NCBI GenBank assembly: GCA_022769665.1
Contig: JALEIR010000049.1
Coordinates: forward strand, 1-35,905
Reading direction: 5' to 3'
Length of the DNA stretch: 35,905 nt
Source: Lachnospiraceae bacterium
GTDB lineage: Bacteria; Bacillota; Clostridia; Lachnospirales; Lachnospiraceae
Shown here: positions 1 to 8,450 of the stretch, one piece after another
How positions within the stretch are numbered: the stretch's first letter is position 1
How the letters are laid out: every line of letters begins with the position of its first letter
Notes under the pieces: model-generated
Told to the model about the DNA's origin: nothing
The model's input: the letters and a program-made list of their open reading frames with translations, nothing else
Databases searched by the model: none
Translations under genes and position numbers: made by a program

Positions 1-47
1 GGCAGCGCAAAAAGTACAAGACGTACGATGGATCCGGCGACTATTAA
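1..47 (+). CDS. C-terminal end of an upstream gene, probably the partner ABC sugar permease (partial)
   Basis: In the third forward frame the window opens inside a reading frame that ends at a TAA at 45-47, with a tail reading QRKKYKTYDGSGDY. Its codons (cag, aag, tac, ggc) resemble those of the neighbouring genes. CUT1-type sugar ABC loci normally carry two permease genes in tandem, so the tail most likely belongs to the MalF-type partner, overlapping the next gene by 20 bases. This is inference from context and 14 residues only; the alternative is that the next gene's own frame, also open to the window edge, extends upstream. Confidence 0.4.
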   Translation, partial: QRKKYKTYDGSGDY

Positions 48-984
48 GAGCAAGTTTACCAAAGAAAAGCTTCACCGGTTTATCTTTGGAACAAGAGAAA
101 AGCAAGGCTTCGGAAAACAGTTCGTGGTATACGCACTCCTCATTTGTATCGGCTTTGTTTATCTCTATCCCATGCTTTACATGATCAGCACAAGCTTCAT
201 GTCCAGGGACGATTTGCTTGATACATCCGTGAAGTGGATTCCTTCCACCCTGTATATGCAGAATTTCCTGGATGCGGCGAAGTCCATGGATTTCTGGTCT
301 TCCTTCGGAAAGGGAATTCTGATTGCGGGTTTGCCGACAATCTGTAACGTCCTGATCTGCATGGTCATCGGATATGGATTTGCAAGATATAACTTCAAGG
401 GGAAAAAGGTGATGATGGCAATTCTTCTTTTCTCCTACATACTGCCATCCCAGATTACCATGATTCCCACCTATGTCCTTTATAACAAGATGGGTATTCT
501 GGGAACTATTTGGACCTTTGTCCTTCCGGCACTTTTCGGAAACGGTCTGAATGCACCGATTTTTATTTTGATTTTCTACCAGTTCTTCAGACAGATTCCG
601 AAGGTACTGATGGAAGCAGCTTCCATCGACGGAGCGGGACATTTCAAAGCATTCTTTAAAATTGCGGTTCCTTCCGCGGTGCCTGCAATTGTGACGGTAG
701 TGCTTTTCTCCTTCGTATGGTACTGGAACGAATCCTATTTGACAGAGCTGTATGTACAGGGACTGGCGTCCAAGAGCATTTGGACCAATCTGGTCGTGCA
801 ATTGAAAAACTTTGACATGGCATTCAATGAGCGGGCTACCGTGGGAGATACAGCCACTGCTCTGAATGAATCCGTCAGGATGGCGGCAACCACAATCAGT
901 ATCCTGCCGCTCTTGATTATGTATCTGATACTCCAGAAGCAATTCGTAGAGAGTATTGATAAAGCCGGAATCACCGGCGAATAA
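28..984 (+). CDS. Carbohydrate ABC transporter permease, MalG-type (CUT1)
   Basis: Inner-membrane permease subunit of a carbohydrate uptake ABC transporter. The 318-residue protein has a cytoplasmic N-terminus of about 30 residues and then about six hydrophobic segments, the first near residues 32-52. The EAA loop that docks the ATPase is visible at about residues 195-215 (EAASIDGAGHFKAFFKIAVP). Family length is usually about 280-300 residues. No ribosome-binding site is seen before the ATG at 28, so start by translational coupling to the overlapping upstream gene is likely; the frame is open to the window edge, so a more upstream start cannot be excluded. It is followed after 42 bases by the solute-binding lipoprotein. 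No ATPase gene is nearby, as is usual for loci that share an MsmK-type ATPase (family knowledge). Substrate is inferred from the neighbours to be arabino- or galacto-oligosaccharides. Confidence 0.9.
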   Translation: MDPATIKSKFTKEKLHRFIFGTREKQGFGKQFVVYALLICIGFVYLYPMLYMISTSFMSRDDLLDTSVKWIPSTLYMQNFLDAAKSMDFWSSFGKGILIAGLPTICNVLICMVIGYGFARYNFKGKKVMMAILLFSYILPSQITMIPTYVLYNKMGILGTIWTFVLPALFGNGLNAPIFILIFYQFFRQIPKVLMEAASIDGAGHFKAFFKIAVPSAVPAIVTVVLFSFVWYWNESYLTELYVQGLASKSIWTNLVVQLKNFDMAFNERATVGDTATALNESVRMAATTISILPLLIMYLILQKQFVESIDKAGITGE

Positions 985-1026
985 AAGGTGATTATTATGC
1001 CGCCTTGCGGCAGAATGGAGGAAACT

Positions 1027-2538
1027 ATGAAAATGAAAAGAGTAACGGCTGCTTTGCTGGCTGCAACTATGGTTCTCGGACTTACAGCCTGTGGCGGCAA
1101 CAGTGGCGCAAAGTCAACCGGAGAGGTTGATGAGAATGGTGTGACCAAGGATGACATCACACTTACCTATTGGCACTACGAGGATGAGACAACAATCGGT
1201 CTGCTTGCGGAAGCGTTCATGAAGAAGTATCCGAACATCACCGTTGAGTGTAAGCAGATCAGCGATATGAGTACTGACCTTTCTGCGGCAGCTTCAGCAG
1301 GAAACTTCCCTGATGTATTCTCGGGAACCGACTCTGATACAGCTCTTGCAAATATGTATTGGGCGGATATCACGGAATATGTGGAGAATGACCCTGATAT
1401 GGCCAACATGATGCCCACAATCAAGGAATACGGTATCGGTAAGTTTGATACTGACAGATGGTTCGGACTTCCTACCTGGTATCAGCCCAGTGCAATCTTT
1501 ATTGACCGGAATGTAATCGAGAAATTGAATTTGACAATGCCAAGAACCGACTGGACCTGGGATGAGATGCTTCAGCTGATCAAAGATGCTACGGTTGATG
1601 ACCGTACCGGTATCAAGTATTACGGACTTGGTTACTATAACCGTCTTGACTCCCTTTACGGAATTGCAGCCTGCTCCAAGGAAGAGCGTGCGATTAAGGG
1701 TGAGTTCGGTTTCAACGGAACAGATTTCGATTTGTCCTATTGGGCAATCGGTGAGCAGCAGTTCTCCGATTTGAAGCTTGCAGGTTACGTTGCACCTTCC
1801 CAGAATACAACCGCAATGGAAAACTGGATTGGCGATTACAGTGCATGGTGCGGAACAACCGGACACGTAGCTGTATTTTCCGAGGGCTTCTGGACCTACA
1901 TGAACCTCTGGGGAACAGACGGATATCAGGAGCAGTATGGTCTGGATATCATTCCTTATGTTACTCCCAATGTAGTGGACGAGAAAGAGCATAATATCAT
2001 CGCTAACATGTACATCGGCGGCATATCTACCTCCTGTAAGCATCCTTATGAAGCTTATCTGCTGTTAAAGTGGATGGGTATCGGTACAGAAGGATGGAAT
2101 GCCCGTATGGACATCTACGAAAATGAGTCTATTACCAATGCATCCGGCGTTGCCCTGAAGCATTCCAATATGCCTGTTCCCATGACTCTGGATGAAGGAG
2201 TGTGGAGCAGATACAGAGCTTTATTCCCTCAGGACGAGGATCACAAGTCTTACTGGGACGACTATTTTGCATCTGTTACAAGACCTGTTCCTTACGGCTG
2301 GTACTCCATCGCCGGTTACTGGAATTTCTGTGACCAGTATTTCAACAATATCGGTATTCATGACCTGGTTGACAACGGTCAGGCGAAGGCTGCCGACTAC
2401 GCTTTGGAAGCAACCGAGCAGGCAAACTATTATCATGCGGAAGCAATGCTCTCTTACTTCGGCAAGACCGGATATGATGTTCTTTCCGAGGAAGATACTG
2501 CAAGATATGAAGCAACTGTAAATGCATTTGCAAATTAA
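1027..2538 (+). CDS. Extracellular sugar-binding lipoprotein of the ABC transporter
   Basis: Solute-binding protein of family 1 that should capture oligosaccharide outside the membrane and hand it to the permeases. The 503-residue product has a lipoprotein signal: a K/R-rich start, a hydrophobic stretch and the lipobox LTAC at about residues 17-20. The mature part begins with an acid/Gly/Ser-rich linker and then ITLTYWHYEDETT, the usual first strand of these binding proteins. The ATG at 1027 is chosen over one at 988 because it has GGAGG at 1017-1021 and gives an intact signal peptide; the longer form would put 13 unrelated residues before it. The length (about 500 rather than about 430) fits the larger CUT1 binding proteins. 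Ligand cannot be read from sequence; neighbouring arabinan and galactan enzymes suggest arabino- or galacto-oligosaccharides. Confidence 0.92.
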   Translation: MKMKRVTAALLAATMVLGLTACGGNSGAKSTGEVDENGVTKDDITLTYWHYEDETTIGLLAEAFMKKYPNITVECKQISDMSTDLSAAASAGNFPDVFSGTDSDTALANMYWADITEYVENDPDMANMMPTIKEYGIGKFDTDRWFGLPTWYQPSAIFIDRNVIEKLNLTMPRTDWTWDEMLQLIKDATVDDRTGIKYYGLGYYNRLDSLYGIAACSKEERAIKGEFGFNGTDFDLSYWAIGEQQFSDLKLAGYVAPSQNTTAMENWIGDYSAWCGTTGHVAVFSEGFWTYMNLWGTDGYQEQYGLDIIPYVTPNVVDEKEHNIIANMYIGGISTSCKHPYEAYLLLKWMGIGTEGWNARMDIYENESITNASGVALKHSNMPVPMTLDEGVWSRYRALFPQDEDHKSYWDDYFASVTRPVPYGWYSIAGYWNFCDQYFNNIGIHDLVDNGQAKAADYALEATEQANYYHAEAMLSYFGKTGYDVLSEEDTARYEATVNAFAN

Positions 2539-2557
2539 TTTTATGAGGTGAGAAAAC

Positions 2558-5380
2558 ATGAAAAAGAAAATGCTCAGCATTCTTCTCTGCACCGCCCTTG
2601 TTGCTACAGCCCTTACCGGCTGTGGCGAAAAGGAAACCGCAGGGGAGAACAATTCCACGGAGAATTCCACAGAGCAGGTTAGTAATCTGGTAGAGATTCC
2701 CCAGGATTACACCTACTACTACTCCTTTGATAAGGCAGATGACAGTGACGCCATTCGTCCTGCACAGAAGGGTTCCGGAACGGTTGATCTGATTGACAAA
2801 GACAAGGTTTATATCGGCGGCGTAAAGGGAGATGCTCTCTATGCAGACGGTATCTCCGGTTATAAGCTGACCGACGTAAACGGTGTCGGTGACAGCTATA
2901 CCGTTTCTTTCTGGATTTATGCTTCCAGACTTGCCACATACATGCCAACCATCCAGTTCGGACCTGATGTACACGGCGATGCCACCGGAAATCAGCATTA
3001 TCTGAACATCACCCGTGCCGAGTGGTCGGGAGAGGGCACTTATCCCTGTATCTGGTCCTATGATCAGGCCGACGATGCACTTTGGCCCAACTGGTCATCC
3101 CTGGGAACAGGTGAAATGATGAAACAGTGGGTGAATATTGCACTTGTTGTTGACAAGGATGCAGTCAGTGCCGACGGAAGAACACTGCTTGCCAAGCTTT
3201 ATATTAACGGTCAGGAGTTTGTTGAGTATGACTCTGACGGAAATCAGATACCAATCAATGTTGTAAACGGAGCAATGGCTCCTTCCGATAACTTTGACTT
3301 CCTGCTTGGTGTTAACTATTGGGATGCAACCATGAAGGGTGCATACGATGAACTTTATATCTACAACTACTGCCTGAATGCAGACCAGATTTATTCCCTC
3401 TACGCACAGGGCAACGCCAATGCGGAGTTCAATCCTCCTGAGCGTGTGGTTTCTGTAGCTGCAAGCGATTCTTATATCACAGCACTTGGTGATTTGAGCT
3501 ATGCTGCAAGCGAAGGCCAGTATACTACAGATTCCTATGCAATTAAGGATGGTTCTACAACAAAGTTCACATTAAAGAACTGGTCTTCCCTGACAGGAAC
3601 CGATACCACAGACGGCTATATCATTAAGCTGGCTTCTGACAGCAATGCCGACCTTGCAACCGTATATTGTGATGCATCCGGCACTTCCGGTGATTTCACT
3701 TGGGGTTGGGATAACTGGAATTACTTCAGAAATTCTGTCATGGTGGAAGCAGATGTCACCATTACCGTAGAGAGAGCAGGAAATGTAATTACAATTACTG
3801 CAGATAACGTTGACTATGAGGGAACCTCCAGCGTGGCAACCGGTGTTGTAACAGTTGATATTCCCAATGAAGAAGTTATCCAACTGTCCTTTACCAACAA
3901 GAATTCCTATGTTGAGCTTCTTTCTGCTAAGGATGCAACCGTTAATGCGGCAGGAACCATCGTAGGTAACACAGACCGCACGACTCCCTGGTGGAGCGCA
4001 TTCTCCAAAGTATACTCCGTAGCTGAGGGAGAAACCAAGAATCTTCACTTTACGAACTACACCGATGGTGTAAATAATTGGGATAACTTTGTAGTAATCC
4101 TGCAGAATACACCTTACGGCCACAGTGCTGACGCAGTAGAGGGTTATGCGGAATACGCAGTGGTGCGTGCCGACAACTTTGGCTGGGGTGCAGGCTATGA
4201 CGGAATTGCAGTTGCAGAGTGCGATTGGAACTGGGATACCTTCACCGCTGATATGGATGGCGCTGAAGTAGATCTTGCTGTTACCAACAATGGTGACAGT
4301 GCTGATATCGTTGCTGTTGTAACAACTGTTGACGGAAAAGTATATACACAGAAATATACCGGAATTGCTGTGACAGGTGACCTGTACTTCTGCTTAAGCT
4401 GTGAAGCTTCTTATCTTTCCATTGACGCAGACATTGTAGGTAACACAGACCGCACAACTCCTTGGTGGAGCGCATTCTCCAATATTTGGGCAGTGCCTGA
4501 AGGACAGTCTAAGACGGTATACTTTACCAACTACACCGATGGCGTAAACAACTGGGATAACTTTGTTGCAATCCTTCAGAATACACCTTACGGCCACAGT
4601 GCAGATGCAGCAGAAGGCTATGCAGAGTATGCAGTGGTTCGTGCCGACAACTTCGGATGGGGTGCCGGCTATGACGGAATCGCAACTGCAGAGTGCGATT
4701 GGAACTGGGATACCTTTGCCGCAGATATGGATGGCGCAAATGTTGCACTTACCGTAACCAACAACGGCGGAACTGCTGACATTGTTGCTCTTGTAACCAC
4801 GGTTGACGGAAAGTTCTATACTCAGAAGTATACCGGAATCGCTGTGACAGGTGACCTGTACTTCTGCTTAAGCTGTGAAGCTTCTTACCTTGCACTGGAT
4901 GCTGAAGTCGTTGGTAAACAGGACCGCACTACCGGATGGTGGTCTTCCTTCTCCAACATTAAGAAGGTAAATGCAGGAGAATCCGATACCGTTTATTTCA
5001 AGAACTTTACCGACGGCGTAAATAACTGGGATAACTTTGTAGTTATCCTGCAGAATACACCTGCAGGCCACAGCGCAGACGCAGTTGAAGGCTATGCGGA
5101 GTATGCAGTTGTACGTGCCGACAACTTCGGATGGGGTGCCGGCTATGACGGAATTGCGGCAGCAGAGTGTGATTGGAACTGGGATACCTTTACTGCTGAT
5201 ATGGATGGCGCAACTGTTGAACTTACCGTAACCAACAACGGCGATACAGCTGACATTGCTGCTGTTGTTACCACCGCAGCAGGTACTGTTTATCATCAGA
5301 CATACAAAGGCATTGCCGTAACAGGTGATTTGTATTACTGCCTGGGATGCGAAGCTTCTTACCTTGTGATTGAACAGTAA
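2558..5380 (+). CDS. Surface lipoprotein with LamG domain and three near-identical C-terminal repeats (putative glycan-binding)
   Basis: A 940-residue lipoprotein: signal peptide with lipobox LTGC at about residues 19-22, then a low-complexity N/S/T/E linker. A LamG-like (concanavalin-A fold) jelly roll covers about residues 50-285 (YYYSFDKADDSD, YTVSFWIYAS, WVNIALVVDK, YDELYIYNYCLNADQ). Next is a divergent beta-rich unit (about 295-465), then three 158-residue repeats each holding WWS.FS, TDGVNNWDNFV, GYAEYAVVRADNFGWG and CDWNWDTF. The repeats are rich in exposed-type Trp and Tyr, as in carbohydrate-binding modules. I see no glycoside hydrolase domain, so a non-catalytic glycan-capture role at the cell surface is inferred. 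Start ATG at 2558 follows GAGGTGAG. It sits between the transporter genes and the GH43 enzymes and ends in a terminator. Binding specificity is unknown. Confidence 0.85.
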   Translation: MKKKMLSILLCTALVATALTGCGEKETAGENNSTENSTEQVSNLVEIPQDYTYYYSFDKADDSDAIRPAQKGSGTVDLIDKDKVYIGGVKGDALYADGISGYKLTDVNGVGDSYTVSFWIYASRLATYMPTIQFGPDVHGDATGNQHYLNITRAEWSGEGTYPCIWSYDQADDALWPNWSSLGTGEMMKQWVNIALVVDKDAVSADGRTLLAKLYINGQEFVEYDSDGNQIPINVVNGAMAPSDNFDFLLGVNYWDATMKGAYDELYIYNYCLNADQIYSLYAQGNANAEFNPPERVVSVAASDSYITALGDLSYAASEGQYTTDSYAIKDGSTTKFTLKNWSSLTGTDTTDGYIIKLASDSNADLATVYCDASGTSGDFTWGWDNWNYFRNSVMVEADVTITVERAGNVITITADNVDYEGTSSVATGVVTVDIPNEEVIQLSFTNKNSYVELLSAKDATVNAAGTIVGNTDRTTPWWSAFSKVYSVAEGETKNLHFTNYTDGVNNWDNFVVILQNTPYGHSADAVEGYAEYAVVRADNFGWGAGYDGIAVAECDWNWDTFTADMDGAEVDLAVTNNGDSADIVAVVTTVDGKVYTQKYTGIAVTGDLYFCLSCEASYLSIDADIVGNTDRTTPWWSAFSNIWAVPEGQSKTVYFTNYTDGVNNWDNFVAILQNTPYGHSADAAEGYAEYAVVRADNFGWGAGYDGIATAECDWNWDTFAADMDGANVALTVTNNGGTADIVALVTTVDGKFYTQKYTGIAVTGDLYFCLSCEASYLALDAEVVGKQDRTTGWWSSFSNIKKVNAGESDTVYFKNFTDGVNNWDNFVVILQNTPAGHSADAVEGYAEYAVVRADNFGWGAGYDGIAAAECDWNWDTFTADMDGATVELTVTNNGDTADIAAVVTTAAGTVYHQTYKGIAVTGDLYYCLGCEASYLVIEQ
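3959..5380 (+). repeat. Three in-frame tandem repeats of exactly 474 bp
   Basis: Units lie at 3959-4432, 4433-4906 and 4907-5380; the last ends exactly at the stop codon. Spacing is 474 bases (158 codons) in both intervals, with no indels. Long stretches are identical at the DNA level, including the segment around GACCTGTACTTCTGCTTAAG in units 1 and 2, while unit 3 is somewhat more diverged. A fourth, much more divergent copy may lie at about 3440-3940. Confidence 0.93.
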
Positions 5381-5390
5381 TTACAGAATC

Positions 5391-5425
5391 CCCTCCGGTT
5401 TCCGGATGGAGCCGGAGGGATTTTT
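5391..5425 (+). terminator. Intrinsic terminator after the LamG lipoprotein gene
   Basis: Stem CCCTCCGG (5391-5398) pairs with CCGGAGGG (5412-5419), with a 13-base loop and TTTTT at 5421-5425. It sits 10 bases after the stop codon. It may act partially, since no strong promoter is evident before the next gene. Confidence 0.8.
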
Positions 5426-5455
5426 CGCAAAAGGAAAAAAAGTTTTCCTTTTACG
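5426..5455 (+). other. Second AT-rich hairpin between the LamG gene and the GH43 gene
   Basis: AAAAGGAAAA (5429-5438) pairs perfectly with TTTTCCTTTT (5443-5452) around a 4-base loop; CG at 5426-5427 and CG at 5454-5455 can extend the stem. It directly follows the terminator and lies just ahead of the GH43 ribosome-binding region. It could protect a processed 5' end of the downstream transcript or act as a weak terminator on the other strand; function is not known. Confidence 0.5.
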
Positions 5456-5487
5456 AAAAATTTGTGATAGAGAAGAAAGAGGAAATT

Positions 5488-6486
5488 ATGAACACAGAAG
5501 TCAGACCCAGAAACGGAAAATTAACAGACTATAATGTACCTTTTATTGAACAGAGAGCAGATCCGTATATCTATAAACACTCTGACGGAAAATATTATTT
5601 TACCGCATCCGTTCCCGAATATGACAGGATTATATTAAGATGTGCGGATTCCCTGAAAGGATTGAAGGATGCGCCGGAGAAGGAAATCTGGCACAAGCAT
5701 GAATCCGGGGATATGAGCTGTCACATTTGGGCGCCCGAAATACATTTTTTGTTTGGCAAATGGTATCTCTATTTTGCAGGGTCCAGAGCGGAGGATATCT
5801 GGCGTCTGCGTCCCTATGTACTCATGTGTCAGGGAATGAATCCCATGGAAGATGACTGGGTGGAATGCGGACAGATGCAATGTGCAGAGGATGACATTTA
5901 TTCCTTCAGGGCGTTTTCACTGGACGGTACCGTGTTTGAAAACCATGGGGAATGGTACTATGTATGGGCTGAAAAGGTCAGCGTAGGCATACAGATTTCC
6001 AATTTATATATTGCAAAGATGGAAAGTGCCACTAAGCTGAAAACCGCGCAGGTGCTTCTTACAACACCCGATTACGATTGGGAGAGAGTGGATATCTGGG
6101 TAAATGAAGGTCCGGCAGTGATAAAAAATGAGGGTCGCATTTATCTGACTTATTCCGCCAGCGCAACCGGGGAGTGCTATTGCATGGGCATGTTGAGCAT
6201 AGGGGAAGATGAGGACATATTAGATCCCAGGGCATGGAAGAAAGAAAAACACCCTATGCTGACTTCTGACCGTGAAAAGGGCTTCTACGGCCCCGGACAC
6301 AACAGTTTTACAGAGGATGAGGCAGGCAACCCTGTATGTGTATTCCACGCAAGAACTTATGCTGAGATTACCGGCAATCCGCTCTATGACCCCAACCGTC
6401 ACTGTATGTTGATGGAAGTGAAATGGGATAAGTCCGGTGCTCCCGTATTTGACTATGAAAATATGATTTGTGATAAAGGAATTTAG
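5488..6486 (+). CDS. Cytoplasmic glycoside hydrolase family 43 enzyme, probable alpha-L-arabinofuranosidase
   Basis: A 332-residue single-domain GH43 five-bladed beta-propeller enzyme, expected to remove arabinose units from imported arabino-oligosaccharides in the cytosol. No signal peptide is present. The catalytic-base Asp lies in RADPYIYK (Asp25) and the acid Glu probably in VNEGPAVI (Glu207); blade motifs IWAPEIHFLFGKWYLYFAG and FYGPGHNSF are also visible. The ATG at 5488 is preferred to a GTG at 5464 because it has AGAAAGAGGAA just upstream and begins a normal GH43 N-terminus. Its stop codon is 1 base before the next ATG, so the two GH43 genes are cotranscribed and probably translationally coupled. 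Beta-xylosidase activity is the main alternative in this family; the galactan/arabinan context favours arabinose. Confidence 0.88.
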   Translation: MNTEVRPRNGKLTDYNVPFIEQRADPYIYKHSDGKYYFTASVPEYDRIILRCADSLKGLKDAPEKEIWHKHESGDMSCHIWAPEIHFLFGKWYLYFAGSRAEDIWRLRPYVLMCQGMNPMEDDWVECGQMQCAEDDIYSFRAFSLDGTVFENHGEWYYVWAEKVSVGIQISNLYIAKMESATKLKTAQVLLTTPDYDWERVDIWVNEGPAVIKNEGRIYLTYSASATGECYCMGMLSIGEDEDILDPRAWKKEKHPMLTSDREKGFYGPGHNSFTEDEAGNPVCVFHARTYAEITGNPLYDPNRHCMLMEVKWDKSGAPVFDYENMICDKGI

Positions 6487-6487
6487 T

Positions 6488-8449
6488 ATGATGAAATGTA
6501 AAAGTAGAAAAATCAGTTTGATAATGGTTGGAGCACTGATTGTTTCCCTATTTTCAGGCTGCGGAGCAAAGGAAGAGGCCGGAGACGGAAGCTGGAACGG
6601 ATTTTCTTATTCCAAAGAAGATACCGGGATTACCGTAAGCCTGGAGACCGACAAGGAAAGCTACAAGGCGGGAGAGGAGCTTCATTACCGGCTGACTGTT
6701 GCCAATGACAGAACGGATTACACGGTAAGTATGATTCAGATTACAGCCGGGAATGCTGATGAGTTTACTGAGATTGGCACGCCGAAGTTTTCCGGAATCA
6801 TCAAGACCGGTGAATCGAGTTGCTATGAAGGGACTCTGGTGGCATTCACAGACGAAGAAACAGAATCGGAGCCGATTCGGAATACCGCAGTTTCCGGGGA
6901 TGTGGAGTCTGTGACAATCAGACCTTATGTAACAGTTAATTACGGCGGAGAGGAGCTTATAGTTCGCTATATTGTGACAGTAGTTATGTATCAGAACAGA
7001 ATGGTAATTGAGGCATCCGATAAAAAGACGGTTTCTACGGTCAGTGTTCATGATCCTTCCATTGTTGTGGGAGAGGATAAGGAAGGGAAGAAGTGTTACT
7101 ATATCTTCGGTTCCCATCTGGCTTTTGCAAAGTCCTATGACCTGGAAAACTGGACAATGTTTACCAACAACCTAAACAGTGATTATAAGTCTGTTTTTGC
7201 GGAACCGGCTGCATGGTCTGCACACGGAAGCAATAATTATAATGTTCAGGGCTTTATGTGGGCACCTGATGTGATATATAACGAGGCTATGGGCAAGTGG
7301 TGTATGTATATGTCCATTGACGGGGATTACTGGTACTCTTCCATCGTGTTGCTGACAGCAGATACCCTGGAGGGGGACTGGACTTATGAGGGCATTGTCG
7401 TATACTCCGGATTCCACGCAGATACCTATCAGGAGACCGATGTCGCAAGGGTTACCGGCGAGGAACAGATGAATCCGCGATATGACGTAGGCAAAAAGTG
7501 GGGGGATTACTATCCAAATAACATTGATGCCTGTGTTTTCTACGCGGAGGACGGAAGACTTCTGATGAGTTACGGCTCCTGGAGCGGCGGTATCTTCATG
7601 CTGGAACTTGACGAAAATACGGGATTGAGAGATTATTCTGTCTCCTATGAAGACAATAAACATTCCGATCCTTATTTCGGAACGAAGATTGCCGGCGGTG
7701 CTTATGTATCGGGGGAAGGTTCTTACATTCAGCATATAGGGGATTATTATTATCTGTTCATGTCTTATGGCAATCTGGAAGCTAAAGGCGGGTACAACGT
7801 AAGAGTATTCCGCTCCGACAGACCGGACGGAGGCTATGTGGATGAACTGGGGAACACACCCTATTTTGATACTTACGTGTTTAACTACAACATGCCTGTG
7901 GGCGTGAGATTGTTTGGCGGATACAAGTGGAGAACCATGGGAGTCGGACAGGTGGCTCAGGGACATAATTCGGCATTTGTGGATGATGACGGACGGGCCT
8001 ATATGATTTTCCACACAAGAACCACCAACGGATCCGAGGGACACTATGTCAAGGTTCATCAGCTGTTTCTGAATAAGAACGGATGGCTTGTGGCAGCACC
8101 TTATGCTACCGCGGGAGAAAGTCTTGACGCCTCCGTAAATACGGTGGATAATATATGCGGAACCTATGATTTCATGATTCATCACTTGGATATCGATTAC
8201 AAAAATTATGAAACCAGTAAGGTGGAGAGCATTGAACTGAATGCGGATGGAACGATTTCCGGGGATTACACCGGAACCTGGTCTTTGGAGGAGGGAACAT
8301 CCTATATCAGCCTCTCCATCGACGGTGTGACATATGACGGAGTTACCTTGGAAATGGATGTGGAAGGTACAACCATAAAGACAATGGTATTTACCGCCCT
8401 GGGAGACACCAATCAGATTACCGTATGGGGAAGCAAGGTTATTGAATAG
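6488..8449 (+). CDS. Secreted GH43 endo-alpha-1,5-L-arabinanase-like lipoprotein
   Basis: A 653-residue lipoprotein with lipobox LFSGC at about residues 21-25. An N-terminal beta-sandwich (about 40-180) precedes the GH43 propeller (about 185-545). The three expected acidic residues are visible: Asp189 in VHDPSIVV, Asp347 in NNIDACVF and Glu410 in SGEGSYIQ. A C-terminal beta-barrel (about 555-653, TYDFMIHHL to TVWGSKVIE) resembles the domain that closes extracellular endo-arabinanases (GH43_C type). The predicted job is cleaving arabinan backbones at the cell surface to feed the transporter. The ATG at 6488 is chosen because AAAGGAA precedes it and it gives an intact signal; it starts 1 base after the previous stop. 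The extra N-terminal domain could be a spacer or a binding module. Exact substrate is inferred. Confidence 0.87.
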   Translation: MMKCKSRKISLIMVGALIVSLFSGCGAKEEAGDGSWNGFSYSKEDTGITVSLETDKESYKAGEELHYRLTVANDRTDYTVSMIQITAGNADEFTEIGTPKFSGIIKTGESSCYEGTLVAFTDEETESEPIRNTAVSGDVESVTIRPYVTVNYGGEELIVRYIVTVVMYQNRMVIEASDKKTVSTVSVHDPSIVVGEDKEGKKCYYIFGSHLAFAKSYDLENWTMFTNNLNSDYKSVFAEPAAWSAHGSNNYNVQGFMWAPDVIYNEAMGKWCMYMSIDGDYWYSSIVLLTADTLEGDWTYEGIVVYSGFHADTYQETDVARVTGEEQMNPRYDVGKKWGDYYPNNIDACVFYAEDGRLLMSYGSWSGGIFMLELDENTGLRDYSVSYEDNKHSDPYFGTKIAGGAYVSGEGSYIQHIGDYYYLFMSYGNLEAKGGYNVRVFRSDRPDGGYVDELGNTPYFDTYVFNYNMPVGVRLFGGYKWRTMGVGQVAQGHNSAFVDDDGRAYMIFHTRTTNGSEGHYVKVHQLFLNKNGWLVAAPYATAGESLDASVNTVDNICGTYDFMIHHLDIDYKNYETSKVESIELNADGTISGDYTGTWSLEEGTSYISLSIDGVTYDGVTLEMDVEGTTIKTMVFTALGDTNQITVWGSKVIE

Positions 8450-8450
8450 T

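Noticed and set aside
988..1026. Upstream ATG for the solute-binding protein
   Set aside because: Would place 13 unrelated residues before a complete lipoprotein signal; the ATG at 1027 has GGAGG.
1294..2043. Long minus-strand open frame opposite the solute-binding protein gene
   Set aside because: It lies wholly inside a well-supported gene, its product resembles no known fold, and it lacks a ribosome-binding site; it is a codon-bias shadow.
5464..5487. GTG start for the cytoplasmic GH43 gene
   Set aside because: No ribosome-binding site in range; the ATG at 5488 is well placed and fits the family.
7172..8185. 337-codon minus-strand open frame opposite the arabinanase gene
   Set aside because: Same reasoning: His/Ile/Val-rich nonsense-like product opposite a gene with visible catalytic motifs.
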